Origin: Saccoglossus kowalevskii
Lineage: Eukaryota > Hemichordata > Enteropneusta > Harrimaniidae
Assembly (NCBI RefSeq): GCF_000003605.2
Contig: NW_003156738.1
Coordinates: forward strand, 137,090-151,855
Direction of reading: 5' to 3'
DNA: 14,766 bases
Each line of letters starts with the position of its first letter. The stretch's first letter is position 1. Position numbers and translations under genes: made by a program. This document shows positions 1 through 10,098 of this stretch, in pieces. Under the pieces are notes generated by a model. The model worked only from the letters and a program-made list of their open reading frames with translations, did no database searches and was not told the origin of the DNA.

Positions 1-200
1 TGGTACACCGTGTACATCTGCTCCATATACACTTACTGTGTATGTCTGGTTCGTGTACATCTGGTTCAGTTACACTTACTATGTGTTACTTGTTCATTTA
101 AACTTACCATCTGGTACACCGTGTACATATGTTTCATATACACTTACCATGTATATCTGTTTTATTTTTCACTCAGCATGTTCATCTGGTTAATGTACGT
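1..200. repeat. degenerate minisatellite, about 111-bp period, truncated at window edge
   Basis: Positions 1-48 and 112-159 align with 42 of 48 identical bases, giving a period of 111 bp. Shorter sub-units beginning TGGT recur at 1, 47, 62, 112 and 187, and the block TACACTTAC recurs inside them, so the array looks like a higher-order repeat built from a 15- to 50-bp unit. It fades out near 200. The left part probably continues outside the window. Open frames through it (for example 10-225) simply translate the repeat and are not evidence of a gene. Confidence 0.75.
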
Positions 201-1305
201 TTTGTTGAAAGGACTCTCTTATTAATAATAAAAAAAAACAAGTTTTGTTTTTGCTTCATGATTTGGAACCCCTGCATTACGGAAACCTTTGCATGTCTAT
301 TTATAAACATCGCAAATGCATGCTACTATTAAGCTGGTATTAAACACACATTGATGCCACCGGGTATGACGCACGAACTGACATAATTCCGACAACAATT
401 ACATTGTAAACGTGACAGTATCGAACGTTTCTTCACACATTCAGTATTTCAGATTCTACAGTTAAAAACAAAAAAGACATGTGTATCGCTATTGATTCTA
501 TTATAAAATCGCGGAATACGACTTCAGCTAACGATTTATTTCGAATAAGTTCGTGATCTCGCATTGAAATCGACAAGAAAGCCACGGTTGTTAACGTTAT
601 TTCCGACGTCAGAGCAACGGTCTCCCTATCTTGCCACCTTCATGCGGTATACAAATCTATCATGCATTGCTGACGCAGAATGCAATATCCGAGAGAACAG
701 TCTTTTCAAATCATGTTTATTTTGACGCATTATAATTTCATGTCGTATACATGTGTAATACTATATTAAACCACGTTTATTGTCCGATTTAATCTGCTCG
801 GTATGTATTGTTTGCCCCCTTCTCTGTTCCATGCAAGCATTAATATGTGTTTGTCGCTCACGGCAAAGAATATTTTAATTTTTTTTATCGCACGCATGAT
901 TTCAGCCAACAGTGACGTGCATGTTCTGAATTATTCACGCTATAAAACAACAAGTGTTAAATAAATTCGTAATATGTCAGAGTTAAATGAATTATTGATT
1001 AATCTGCGTGTGGAAATATTCTACTATAAAAGTTGTCGTGCAAATATATGGGCTGATTGCTTGTAGCTAGGAGATTCGGACTTAACATACGTGCGACAGG
1101 GCAGTACGTAGCAATGTCATAAACAAGATGGCGTTCACTTGGCAATTTAGACAAAAAATCAGGTTGTTGGATCACATTCGTGCATGTATAATTGAAATAT
1201 GGACGTGAAATCACGTGAACGATGAAAAGATTACCTTATGTTAAAACCGACTATATAACGTCTATTCATGAAACTATATAGCGCGTCTCGGGATCGTGAG
1301 CGTCA
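201..1305. other. non-coding DNA, no gene seen
   Basis: AT-rich sequence with only short open frames in either direction, none with recognisable protein composition. A small imperfect hairpin lies at 663-684 (TGCATT and AATGCA arms plus an inner CTG/CAG pair). An ATGGCG motif resembling a YY1 site lies at 1128-1133. Neither is strong enough to call by itself. Confidence 0.6.
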
Positions 1306-1319
1306 GTTTCCATAGCAAC
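1306..1319 (+). promoter_or_regulatory. RFX X-box consensus match
   Basis: GTTTCCATAGCAAC fits the X-box consensus RYYNYYATRRNRAC bound by RFX transcription factors at every position. RFX proteins are conserved across animals and control ciliary and other genes. No coding region lies nearby, so if functional this would be a distal site. Occupancy is not shown. Confidence 0.5.
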
Positions 1320-3179
1320 TTAATTATGTTTTCGCTCAATATTTGGTAATCGTGGAAGCTTGTGTGTTCTCATTTTTCGTAATGAATTGAGTGAATTGGA
1401 CAGACAGAAACGGTCTGTGTCGGCAATTAGTAGCACGGCAAATTATAGTAATTTTGTCTGAGACGAGAAAATTGACTACTTGAAATATTGCGGAATTCTA
1501 AAATTGAACAAAGTGTTTTACCAGATTGCATTGTTAACACTATTTTTAGCGTCCATAATCTTGTGTTTAATGCCGTAAAACGTAAAACAAGGCATATAAT
1601 TAAGAAATATAATTTCACTTGCATAGGGGGCAGTGCAGACTGACTGTCGTGTTGATAATAATTTCAACAACGCTCTTTACGTCATTCAGTATTCGGGAAT
1701 CGTCTTAGGATAGTGTCATAGTGATGGAGTAAATTCACCGTGTCACCGAACTGTATCAATTCTGCATGGCGTTATTTCACAATGCGCATACTACGGTTGA
1801 TATATTTTCCGTCAAAACTCCGAACGTTAGAATAAAAACGCACACATATTACCCCTCCCTTTCACCCAAGACGACCCGTCATTTTGCCACTCCATCCGCC
1901 GGGTTAATTGTTTGACTTCCCAAAATTTGGTAATTCACAGCTGGTTATCATCAATCCGATTTTTTTCTCAACCGAAAACATTCAGTTTTGCTGATAAGTC
2001 GCGAATTGCTTATTCGCTGCATGACAACAAATCAATACGTACCTGCCATCGGGGATTACTGGGTGAATTATTAGGATTGATAGAATAAAGGTCAGTCTGC
2101 AATTTATGATGGTGAAGATCAAATGGCGCCAACAATCGCGCGATACCATGGAACGAACACTGTGTTTACACAATTATTCGACATTATTGACGACGGGAGA
2201 TTATATAATAACACAATTTTAATACCCGATTTCTGGAAAAAAATATCCCTATTTCTGAAAAAAAAACTTTAAAAGCGCAATAATTACTTTATATGATAAC
2301 CAAAATCAAAATGGCGGTCAGAGTTAGCCGACGGTTTCAAATATGCAAATAGGCACTGGTAGCCATTTTTATAACATAAAATAACAGCTCATCAAACTAT
2401 AAACAATTTGCAGTACAGAATTGTTTTACCCATATAATTATTTTAGTCATTAAATAAATTATAGTCGTTCAACCAGAACTCGTTTCCCTCGCGAATGAAT
2501 TTTGTATGATCCTGTGCCCTTCAAAATGTTTATATCGCATTGAACAAACGTTATATGAGGAGACAGTAATAAAATGTGATGTGTCATTTTGCGATGAGGG
2601 CGTTTGACGGGAAATCGGAAACGTTCGATTTAATTATGCCGATTAATAGTGAGTCTCAGTGGGGGATAAATCGAACCACATCCTGAGGCGTATAGATAAT
2701 TGCGGCGGGGGGGGGGGGGGTACAGTTGTTGGAATGTCATGCTCTGCAGTAATAACACATGCATGAACTAAGAAACAACAATATGTACATGAAAAAGCGA
2801 TATTTTCTACTAATACAATCAACTGTTCATGCGGCGGAATCTTTTGTTCGCTCCGACCCCCGCGACTTGTCTTTTAATCATGTTGTAGAGTGATAAAAAT
2901 GTCGGCCATTCTTTTCACTTCCCCTGCTTTTAATAAACTAGAGTATGAAACATATTTAATTTGATAAAAACCTGAAAACAAGTAAAAGATTTCATTTCAT
3001 TTCAACGAGAGAGGAAACCGGATGAGATCAACAGCTTGAGTACTAGTAAATTATATTTAAATTGTAGACTCGTTAATTTATATGTATATTTCACCAACTG
3101 ATTGAAATGATCTCAGTATGTTGTTGACAACTTAATCCAGCATGTCGATGTGAAATATAGACTGAATTAATTCTTAATG
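1320..3179. other. non-coding DNA, no gene seen
   Basis: No open frame here looks like protein. Small features include an imperfect direct duplication at 2229-2266 (ATTTCTG followed by an A-run, twice, 22 bp apart), YY1-like ATGGCG motifs at 1766 and 2311, an ATGGCGCC at 2124, and a three-unit ATTTC repeat ending near 3003. None supports a gene. Confidence 0.6.
2707..2720 (+). repeat. G14 homopolymer
   Basis: Fourteen consecutive G after a GCGGC stretch. Such runs can form G-quadruplexes and are prone to length errors in sequencing, so the exact length should be treated with caution. Confidence 0.9.
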
Positions 3180-3302
3180 TCTCGCGAGTGAAAAGGGTCG
3201 CTATGATAACAATCAGTCGCTGCGTTTTATATCCCTGGGGGCGCTATAGCAACCGCAATTCGTCGGTGCGACGGGAATTCAGATATCTTTCAAAATTATT
3301 GG
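3180..3302 (+). promoter_or_regulatory. cluster of promoter/enhancer-type motifs
   Basis: A compact, GC-richer patch in AT-rich surroundings. In order it holds TCTCGCGAGT at 3180-3189 (nine of ten bases of the TCTCGCGAGA element known from CpG-type animal promoters), an X-box at 3197-3210, a TATA-like TTTTATATCC near 3226, a second X-box-like site at 3240-3253 with one mismatch, and an inverted CCAAT box (ATTGG) at 3298-3302. Together these resemble a proximal promoter or enhancer. No coding region starting nearby was found; the downstream open frame at 3506-3688 has no recognisable features. It could serve an unannotated non-coding transcript or be an enhancer. This is inference from motifs only. 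Confidence 0.35.
3197..3210 (+). promoter_or_regulatory. RFX X-box consensus match
   Basis: GTCGCTATGATAAC fits RYYNYYATRRNRAC at all positions. It lies 7 bp after a CTCGCGAG palindrome and 29 bp before a second, one-mismatch X-box (3240-3253, GCTATAGCAAC right half), which makes it one of the better-supported copies by context. Confidence 0.45.
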
Positions 3303-4227
3303 CGCTGCGAAGCTGTTAAACGATGCGTGGACTGTGCTTTGTAAGGCAAGCCGATTTGAACTCGTTCGATATGCAGTGCCTGGCAATATCGGAATGTAAA
3401 GACATACGCTTGCTGTTGATGATTTCACGGTGGATATTGTAGTTACGTGGCGGTCACGATGTATACAAAGCACAGAGAAGTAAATCAATACGGTCTAAAA
3501 CAACAGTGTGGTTTGTGTTATGCGTACCGAAACACGCAGGCAGCCGACAAGTTCTAGGAGGTGGATGGCGCCAAACAGCAATTCTGATTTTTATTTATAC
3601 GTGTGCCCACCCAGAACACATTACTGTAAATGCATTAATTACTAGTACTCACTGGTTGTTAGTTTCGCTATTTTCGCCGATAAGTTAAATTCGCTAAATG
3701 TAATCAACCGTGTCGTACCTCTTTGTTTTCCTGCTGAACTTAAACCTTAGTTAAATTGCATGAAAACATCAAAATAGTGAAATTAAATGCAAGTGAAAAT
3801 AAATGGTTTTTTTTCAGTATATTTAAACTACAGCGTTGATATTTAGAGCATTTAGAATATTTAATCAATTACAGACAGGGAAATGAAGATATATCTTAAC
3901 AAAATAATTAGTTTTTCAAAAATGATTTTTAGGGGAAAATATTAGATATTACAAGCACATCAATATGTATATCTGTGAATTTATTAAATTGACGAATTTG
4001 TCAGTAGAATGTCTACTCTTGGCATTAATGTTCACTATTAACACCACCAAATACAGTCCAACAGAACACACACGGCCACAACTCTGTGGCAATTTCGCAT
4101 GACAATTAATGACATTGTCACGTTGTCACGGGAGCAAAACAACTCGGACATGTTAACCTGTGAAAACATAACTTGGTGTGGTTTGGAGGATTCCCAGGAA
4201 AGGGCGACGTGAAGTCGTCCATATGTG

Positions 4228-4241
4228 ACGCCCTCTAGTGA
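4228..4241 (-). promoter_or_regulatory. CTCF-like core motif
   Basis: Read on the minus strand this is TCACTAGAGGGCGT, which matches the CTCF core CCASYAGRKGGCRS at 12 of 14 positions (differences at the first and last). It shares 13 of 14 bases with the site at 13044-13057 on the plus strand. CTCF and its core motif are conserved in bilaterians. Binding depends on context that cannot be judged here. A weaker site with the GGTGGCGC core lies on the minus strand at 4599-4612. Confidence 0.4.
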
Positions 4242-4627
4242 CTTAATGTGACAATCTTTCGTTTTTATTGATTACACTCAGGAGAAAATGCCGTGGTAGA
4301 TTCCGAATGGGATGAAAACGACGATCATTTAATTAATTATTCGATCCGTCCAAACGAAATATTAATAGAGTAACCAGTCATGCTATGATCGAGTAGAAGC
4401 AAATACCAGTATAATAATTTAGTTTTGTTTTGATGTTCTGACTGGAGTACATTGTGCGAGTGTTCCACACAATTTCATGCCCCATTTTACACATATCTTT
4501 CCAATTGAGCAAGACCATTCATGTTGTTTCGACAACTATTGGAACTATGGGCACAGTCAGACACATATTCACGATGCGCGTCAACATATGATGGAGTAGC
4601 GCCACCAAGAGTCGATTAACCGTATCG

Positions 4628-4641
4628 GTTGCTATGACGAT
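4628..4641 (-). promoter_or_regulatory. RFX X-box consensus match (minus strand)
   Basis: GTTGCTATGACGAT on the plus strand corresponds to ATCGTCATAGCAAC on the minus strand, which fits RYYNYYATRRNRAC fully. It is the closest X-box upstream of the 472-residue gene, about 1.6 kb from its start codon, so it is not a proximal promoter element. Confidence 0.4.
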
Positions 4642-5003
4642 GCATGCAGTTTATTTACAACTGTCACGTGCCTGATATTTGGACGATCGACCATCTCCTT
4701 TGAAAGAACTAGTAGAAACCGATCGATACCGTGTCTCCAGACATTAGAATTGTCTTATACCGTGACTAATTGTCCAACTATCGAATTCTGGACCATTATA
4801 TAGATAATGACTAATGGACGCATTCAGCCCATGTACCCCCGGCTATGTATTAAACGCTACGGGCATTAAACATTTAGATCGAAGCGAAAAAATGTAATAT
4901 AATACTAATCTCCATAACATCGGTTCTATTATATATAACCAAAACATTCCGTTAATTTAAGGTGAAACAGATTATAATAGAACGGGGGCATTTTAAGTAG
5001 GCG

Positions 5004-5038
5004 TGCATGTAGGCATGGAGGTAGGTTTGCATGTAGGC
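5004..5038 (+). repeat. short imperfect tandem duplication
   Basis: TGCATGTAGGC occurs at 5004-5014 and again at 5028-5038, 24 bp apart, with a GTAGG-rich spacer. It is a two-copy local duplication with no evident function. Confidence 0.6.
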
Positions 5039-6069
5039 TAGAGCAGAGAAGGCGAGTCTGCCCTGAATTCACGTTTCAAAAATGCTTAACATAAAGTGTA
5101 ATTTACTCGACAATAAACGACCGAATGCTCGTTTGATGTGACAGGATACGGCCATTCAGATTTATTGTAGAATATAAATCCTTCAGGCTTTAAGCCTCTG
5201 GCAACAATCATTCGCTTAAAATATACATATAATCCGAAAATATAAGCTATGGTGTGTAACTCAACTTCGAGGGGCGTGTGATAATTATAGGGTCACGATA
5301 GTTCACTTGTGTTCATACCTCGCACAGTTAGGGGAATATTTGTCGTTGCTAGGCTGGCGAAGAATACGCTTTCTTGACGTTACCCAGGCGTTTACCGACC
5401 CCTGATCTGTGAGACTTTTATTACTGCGGGTAATCAATGCAAAAAACTGTATTTCTGTTCCATGAGTGGTGTCCAATAATGAATATCGGAAGAACAGGAG
5501 TTCTTTTGACGTGTCAGTGAATCACTAGCGATTTAATGAGAGGCACCGACCGATTAATTTGACAAACAATACACGAAGAGGAATAAGAATAGCATTGTTA
5601 TTTAAATGTATACGCACCATTGTTAAGCTAGCAGAGCCGTATGAGCACACACAACACGATAAAAGGATTCAAAGTGTATCCCCACACACGTGAATCGAAT
5701 AGGCGATCAGGACTGCTGATACGGTATAGGGCATTGTTGTATCTCAGGCTTTAGTGCTTATAGTCAACACCCCCGTTTTTTTGCGGATCTCTTTGCAAGT
5801 ATCATTCGCTATTTAATTACTACATGGACTTCAAAACGCTAAAACGCGCTTCCCACCTGGATGGATTGTTCCGTGTGTGTCCCGTATGTAATGAGATCTT
5901 TGGGGATACTAGTATATGTCGCGTGTGTCTGTAGTAGGTCGTGTACCCAGGGATTACGTAGCTAGCTGTTTATATCTCTGTATGCTTCAATTAATGTTTG
6001 GATATTTGACAAGATCAGAACAAATGATCGTGTTTACATCGCGCTTTCCCCGCGGACACCTTAGAAAAA

Positions 6070-6106
6070 GCAGCCGATTTCAGCGGTCGAGAACGGCTGC
6101 TATATA
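6070..6106 (+). promoter_or_regulatory. candidate core promoter: inverted repeat plus TATA-like box
   Basis: GCAGCCG at 6070-6076 and CGGCTGC at 6094-6100 form a perfect 7-bp inverted repeat with a 17-nt spacer. TATATA follows directly at 6101-6106. A TATA box here would place transcription start near 6130 and leave a 5' leader of roughly 90 nt before the start codon at 6223. That leader would carry a two-codon upstream frame (ATG at 6151, TAA at 6157). A second TATATA lies at 6134-6139. If the splice acceptor at 6178 is used instead, the true promoter lies further upstream. Position relative to a real gene is the main support. Confidence 0.35.
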
Positions 6107-6164
6107 CTAGTACACAGTACAGACCCATTACATTATATACGACAGTTGACATGTATTAAATACC

Positions 6165-6178
6165 TCGTGTGTTTGCAG
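6165..6178 (+). other. possible 3' splice acceptor in the 5' leader
   Basis: The pyrimidine-leaning stretch ending GTTTGCAG at 6171-6178 fits an acceptor site. An exon starting at 6179 would hold a 44-nt leader and then the start codon. The in-frame stop TGA at 6181-6183 lies inside that exon, so such splicing would not add coding sequence. It competes with the TATA-like box at 6101 as an explanation of the 5' end. Transcript data would decide. Confidence 0.35.
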
Positions 6179-6222
6179 TCTGAACGTTCGCCACGGAGGG
6201 ATCTGAGCTGACTGTTTCAAAC

Positions 6223-7641
6223 ATGGCTACAAGACGTGCGTACAACGGTGTGCTTACTCCGCGGCAACTTAAACGTAAAATTTATGGAAATACCGCCGTG
6301 GTTTGTATTAAGGGTAAGGGTAATATGCCTGATATAACGTACACATCTAACGAAGGACAAAATAAATTATTTCGCAGGTCGAACAAGTCTGGCATAGTGA
6401 ATAGGGATGGAACAAATACTGACGAATCGTTACGGGATGCTGGCAATGACGGTTCTCCTGAATTCCATCTGCCCGCTGCACGAGAGTCACGTACACCAGT
6501 CAAGAGAATTTTAATGTCGACACAGTCTTGTCCGGCCGACATCGAAGGAAGTGAGCTACGGACGTACTCGATAATAAATAGTAGTAACCGCCAAAATGAC
6601 CGAGGGGATTCAAGGGCCAGGGTGAAATCCGCTCGGAAAAGAACTGCTCGAACGCGGGGGCGGGAAAGACCGACGTTGTTCTCAAGGTTTTCTGAGGAAG
6701 CCAAAGAAGTGATGAAGGAGATTCGTGAGGAGATGGAGAAGGAGAAGTTGGAAAACAGTACACATATATCTGACATTTTGGATACACCTCGTGACAATCA
6801 CTTATTAAAAGACGAGTTTGACTCATTGGATGAAATAGACAATAACATTACTCGGGAAAAATATGCAGACGAAGACGATCAAGGAATTACAAACAGTTCT
6901 ACAAAGCCACACAAAGTGCACAAAGTATCCATAGTAAGCAGCACCGGTAGTGCTACGAACAGTACTATGACGACTGAATCGCGATCAGCTACGACATTCA
7001 CAGACAGTGAACGTGATATGAGTAACGGGGACGATATGGTGTCGACTCCGCCAGATTCAACGAGACCAAGTTCCAGTAGTCGTACAAGTCTAATGAACGA
7101 CGCAATTCTGGAGGACGAAGAGTACTCTTTAAATTTTGATGTTCGAAGGAACAAATTTAGTGCCTTGCCGGCTACACCCCTTGTTGCGCCAAGGACACGG
7201 ACACGACCAAAAACGTACCGCAAATACCAAAATCGAACTATCAATAATAATAGTCTTAATAACAACATCAGACTCTATGGCAGGCGCAATCAACAAAACA
7301 GAATGCTGCAGAACCCCGGGGAATACACGGAAAGGAGAGCATACCGGAAAACTCCGCCCATACCAATACATGTGATGAATAAAATCAAACAGGTGAATGC
7401 CGAGCACGCTGAGAATACTTTGCTACCGTCTCCTTCCCATTCCCCAGAACCGCCTCCACCACCACCCAGACTATACAAGGAACGTTCTTTTCAAGTCACT
7501 GGACCCGCTTACGACATTCGTTACCAGCAGCCACTTTATTACAACTACCACAAGAAACTCGACCCAATGGAGAAAAAACTACAATCGGAGTCGGTGGAGA
7601 AATGCCGTGCATGGTTGAACAAATGGGTAATATCTGAATGA
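6223..7641 (+). CDS. uncharacterised 472-residue, probably disordered protein (single coding exon)
   Basis: This is the only long open frame in the window: 1419 bp without a stop in AT-rich DNA. The start is well supported. There is an A at -3 and a G at +4, an in-frame stop lies 42 nt upstream (6181-6183), and no other ATG lies between. I do not recognise the family. Visible features: a basic N-terminus; a strongly basic stretch at residues 131-149, a possible nuclear localisation signal; a charged predicted helix or short coiled coil at 153-178 (SEEAKEVMKEIREEMEKEK); an acidic part at 197-219; a Ser/Thr-rich part at 235-290; an Asn-rich patch at 341-348; six prolines at 410-415 followed by R416 (a PxxPxR SH3-ligand pattern); and an aromatic, probably folded C-terminal end at 422-470 that finishes in the helix-like KCRAWLNKW. 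Several Ser/Thr-Pro sites (T91, T188, T275, T318, T377, S403, S407) suggest kinase regulation. Only three cysteines; no signal peptide or membrane segment. The composition suggests an intracellular scaffold or nuclear protein. That the gene is real is likely; its function is unknown. Confidence 0.85.
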   Translation: MATRRAYNGVLTPRQLKRKIYGNTAVVCIKGKGNMPDITYTSNEGQNKLFRRSNKSGIVNRDGTNTDESLRDAGNDGSPEFHLPAARESRTPVKRILMSTQSCPADIEGSELRTYSIINSSNRQNDRGDSRARVKSARKRTARTRGRERPTLFSRFSEEAKEVMKEIREEMEKEKLENSTHISDILDTPRDNHLLKDEFDSLDEIDNNITREKYADEDDQGITNSSTKPHKVHKVSIVSSTGSATNSTMTTESRSATTFTDSERDMSNGDDMVSTPPDSTRPSSSSRTSLMNDAILEDEEYSLNFDVRRNKFSALPATPLVAPRTRTRPKTYRKYQNRTINNNSLNNNIRLYGRRNQQNRMLQNPGEYTERRAYRKTPPIPIHVMNKIKQVNAEHAENTLLPSPSHSPEPPPPPPRLYKERSFQVTGPAYDIRYQQPLYYNYHKKLDPMEKKLQSESVEKCRAWLNKWVISE

Positions 7642-8569
7642 CGTCATTCTACAGTGAGTAGCCCATAAACGAGAATTAATCTCCTTCATTGATCCGCTAG
7701 ACTGTTGACAATACAGCTTGATTTATATGTGTAATTTTAATTCGACAATTTGTTGACATTTTGTGACAAGTTTGGATCAAAGGAATACTTTTATTGAAAA
7801 GCAATTACTGAAATACATACATACATGTCACGTTTTAAAATTTGTAATTTGTCTATTATGTTTATATCACAGATAGATGTACCCAAGATTTACTGGAATG
7901 ATAGTTTTATACAGACGGCATGGCTGTCCTCTGGTCCTGTGGTTCAGTAAATCAATTCTTTAATATATATACACACAAGACTGGACAAGTCTCTGGCGTA
8001 TACCTGCTGGAACGTTGAGTTGACAGTGTCGTAGACACCTGTTGATCAAAACTAATCAGGTGCACTCAGCTTGTTTTGGAAATTACACAATACCGCTTTC
8101 CAACGTGACAACTCACACCTTAGAAGCTCAAAGAACAGTTTTACAAATTGTTTCTCAAAGTAACTATAGAGTTGACAATTAATTTTAACAATCAGACATT
8201 TTTTTCATTGTAACATCCTAGTACATCGTTAGACACATTGTTGATGTCAAGGCCACGATATGTCCAAATTAAAGCAATGGTCAATGTACAGCACGCCTTC
8301 CCAGTAATCGGGACTATTTTGTGACGTTGTAGTTACAACATGTCAAGGTCACCGTACAACGAAACACAACATGTTTATGATGTATTCAAGAGAGTAAAAC
8401 TGCGTCCATCCATCGAAATCACAATTGTTTCACACCGTTTACAAATTCATAGACAAATACTCGACATTTATTGACCATGATACTTAAATTCCACCCAATG
8501 GGTGTTGTCATTTACAAATTGCTGAAATCTAGTATGTTTTCAACAAAGTGGTAAATATATGTTAATAAA
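7642..8569 (+). other. 3' flank / putative 3' UTR with poly(A) signal candidates
   Basis: After the stop codon the sequence returns to AT-rich non-coding composition. The first good poly(A) signal variant is ATTAAA at 8268-8273, and a canonical AATAAA lies at 8564-8569. A 3' UTR of about 0.65 to 0.95 kb is therefore plausible. GTGAGT at 7654-7659, just after the stop, fits positions +1 to +6 of a splice donor, but the preceding base is not the usual G. A spliced 3' UTR is possible but unproven. Confidence 0.4.
8036..8062. promoter_or_regulatory. inverted pair of CACCTG E-boxes
   Basis: CACCTG at 8036-8041 and its complement CAGGTG at 8057-8062 are 15 bp apart. Paired CACCT-type E-boxes are the classical arrangement for ZEB/Snail-type zinc-finger repressors. 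The spacing is plausible but the pair may be chance. It would lie in the transcribed 3' region if the poly(A) site at 8268 or 8564 is used. Confidence 0.25.
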
Positions 8570-9506
8570 TTCTTTCCCGCTGAGCGGCTTATTAATTATG
8601 CATGTGTGTAATAATGCTATATTTCTAATTACTTTTTTTTTTAATTTATTACCAATTGCTGAAAGAAGGAAAATAATTACAGCATGTTTCTATGTTGTGC
8701 TCACGGCGTCAAAAAGACACGTGTCATCATTCGACCTGTCACAACATGGAAAACGTTTACCACATTCCCTCGCGTGCTTTGAATGCGTTAAACGAATGTT
8801 ACGTGGGTCAGTAATGTATTTGGAGACAGTTTATCATTCAGGGACATAATTATCGTGGTCATTTTCTGACACGCTCTGAAAATCCACTTGAATGGAAAAC
8901 CTTATTGCGTTCGATAGCGTAACCATAACACCGCTGTATTGTTAATTACACCACTTCACCACTGAAATGAAAAATAGGTTCGACGCAACCCTTGGAAGAA
9001 ATCGGAAATTAAAGCCCGTTTAATTTGGTTGTTGGGGTGAGTGTACATGTCATGCTATCGTGATTAATGTCACCAGAAATGTTCCTAAGGCACTGAACGT
9101 CTCCGGGTGTCCGCCACAGTGTCTTCTAGGCATGTGCCGTGTTTTCATTCTGAATAAGGAATTTGCTCGGTGATCCAATTACACGAGGAACATCGATCAT
9201 TTGTGTTTCGACGGACGTGAATCTTATAGTACAGCGTCAACCCGGTATCCGGACAACGCGACAATGTTAATAGAACGTGTGCATGTGAATACGTCAGGGC
9301 ATTCTCTCATCAACATTTTATTTCACAGTTTATGCAGTGTGCGTTTGGATTATACGAACTGAGCTGTTTCTACTTTCTTTGCTTATAGCGATACGCTATA
9401 CCTTTAATTTCAACGTCTTCCATCCCATCACAATTTTGTTACCACACTTTGTAATACAATTTCCTGGAGCCGCCTTAAGTTTCATGAATAAATACCACCC
9501 CCAATG
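8570..9506. other. non-coding DNA, no gene seen
   Basis: Only short open frames. The longest, 8559-8849, has no recognisable domain and starts inside the AATAAA region. A 10-bp palindrome GACACGTGTC at 8716-8725 contains a CACGTG E-box. Nothing else stands out before the microsatellite. Confidence 0.55.
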
Positions 9507-9666
<160 letters not shown>

Positions 9667-9744
9667 ACGACTAATTTTGAGTAACAACTTATACGTATTG
9701 ATATCTTAGAAAACATAATTATTGCAGAAATGGGTTTTCTAAAT

Positions 9745-9758
9745 GTTGTCATGGAAAC
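9745..9758 (+). promoter_or_regulatory. RFX X-box consensus match
   Basis: GTTGTCATGGAAAC fits RYYNYYATRRNRAC fully. A second, one-mismatch copy, ATTGACATGATAAC, lies at 9765-9778, 6 bp further on. It runs directly into ACGTCAT, a cAMP-response-element half-site; another ACGTCA lies near 9795. An X-box followed by a CRE-like element is a known composite arrangement in other animal promoters. Confidence 0.45.
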
Positions 9759-10098
9759 AAACATATTGACATGATAACGTCATATTGCACACTCACGTCA
9801 TGTGATGTAGGCGACACAGACATTGCGATAGTGTTCACGATCAAAAACAGCAATACGTTCAACATAGGTTTCAGAAATCGAGTACTTTAAATCAATTAAA
9901 CTCTCCTTTCTGATCACAACAAATATTTTACACGTTTGAAACTGTGCCAAAGGCTCCTCTGGGCATTATTTGGCTAAGTGCCTCTTTGGCCACTCCACAA
10001 GACCCACGAATTAGTCACCCATTCATTGCGGGCGTCTTTACAACCGTCTCCCTTTCAAAGTCTGTAAATACCACCAGCTCGTTGGACGTGAATACTAT

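Larger units (their letters stand above)
3303..6069. other. non-coding DNA upstream of the gene
   Basis: Nearly 2.8 kb with no convincing coding region. It includes small palindromes (GCCACA/TGTGGC around 4075-4090, AGGCTT-T-AAGCCT at 5185-5197), an ATGGCGCC at 3566, and the CTCF-like and X-box sites listed separately. The open frame at 5916-6110 has no recognisable motif and runs into the putative promoter. Part of the stretch may be an intron or regulatory region of the gene at 6223. Confidence 0.55.

Noticed and set aside
10-332. Short open frames rich in Tyr, Val and Leu at the left end
   Set aside because: They mostly translate the minisatellite and have no conserved protein features.
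3391-3402. GGAATGTAAAGA, a 12-base match to the miR-1/206 microRNA core
   Set aside because: The first base and the 3' half differ from the conserved mature sequence and I see no precursor-like stem with the expected 5' arm. Given how many microRNAs could match, 12 bases is within chance.
6282-6797. 171-codon open frame on the minus strand inside the gene
   Set aside because: It lies wholly antisense to the strongly supported coding region; its Ser/Phe/Leu-rich composition is what the complement of a Glu/Lys/Arg-rich sequence gives. The same applies to the other minus-strand and shifted frames within 6223-7641.
8559-8849. 96-codon open frame
   Set aside because: No recognisable motif. It begins at an AATAAA-containing region downstream of the gene, and the length is not unusual for random sequence.
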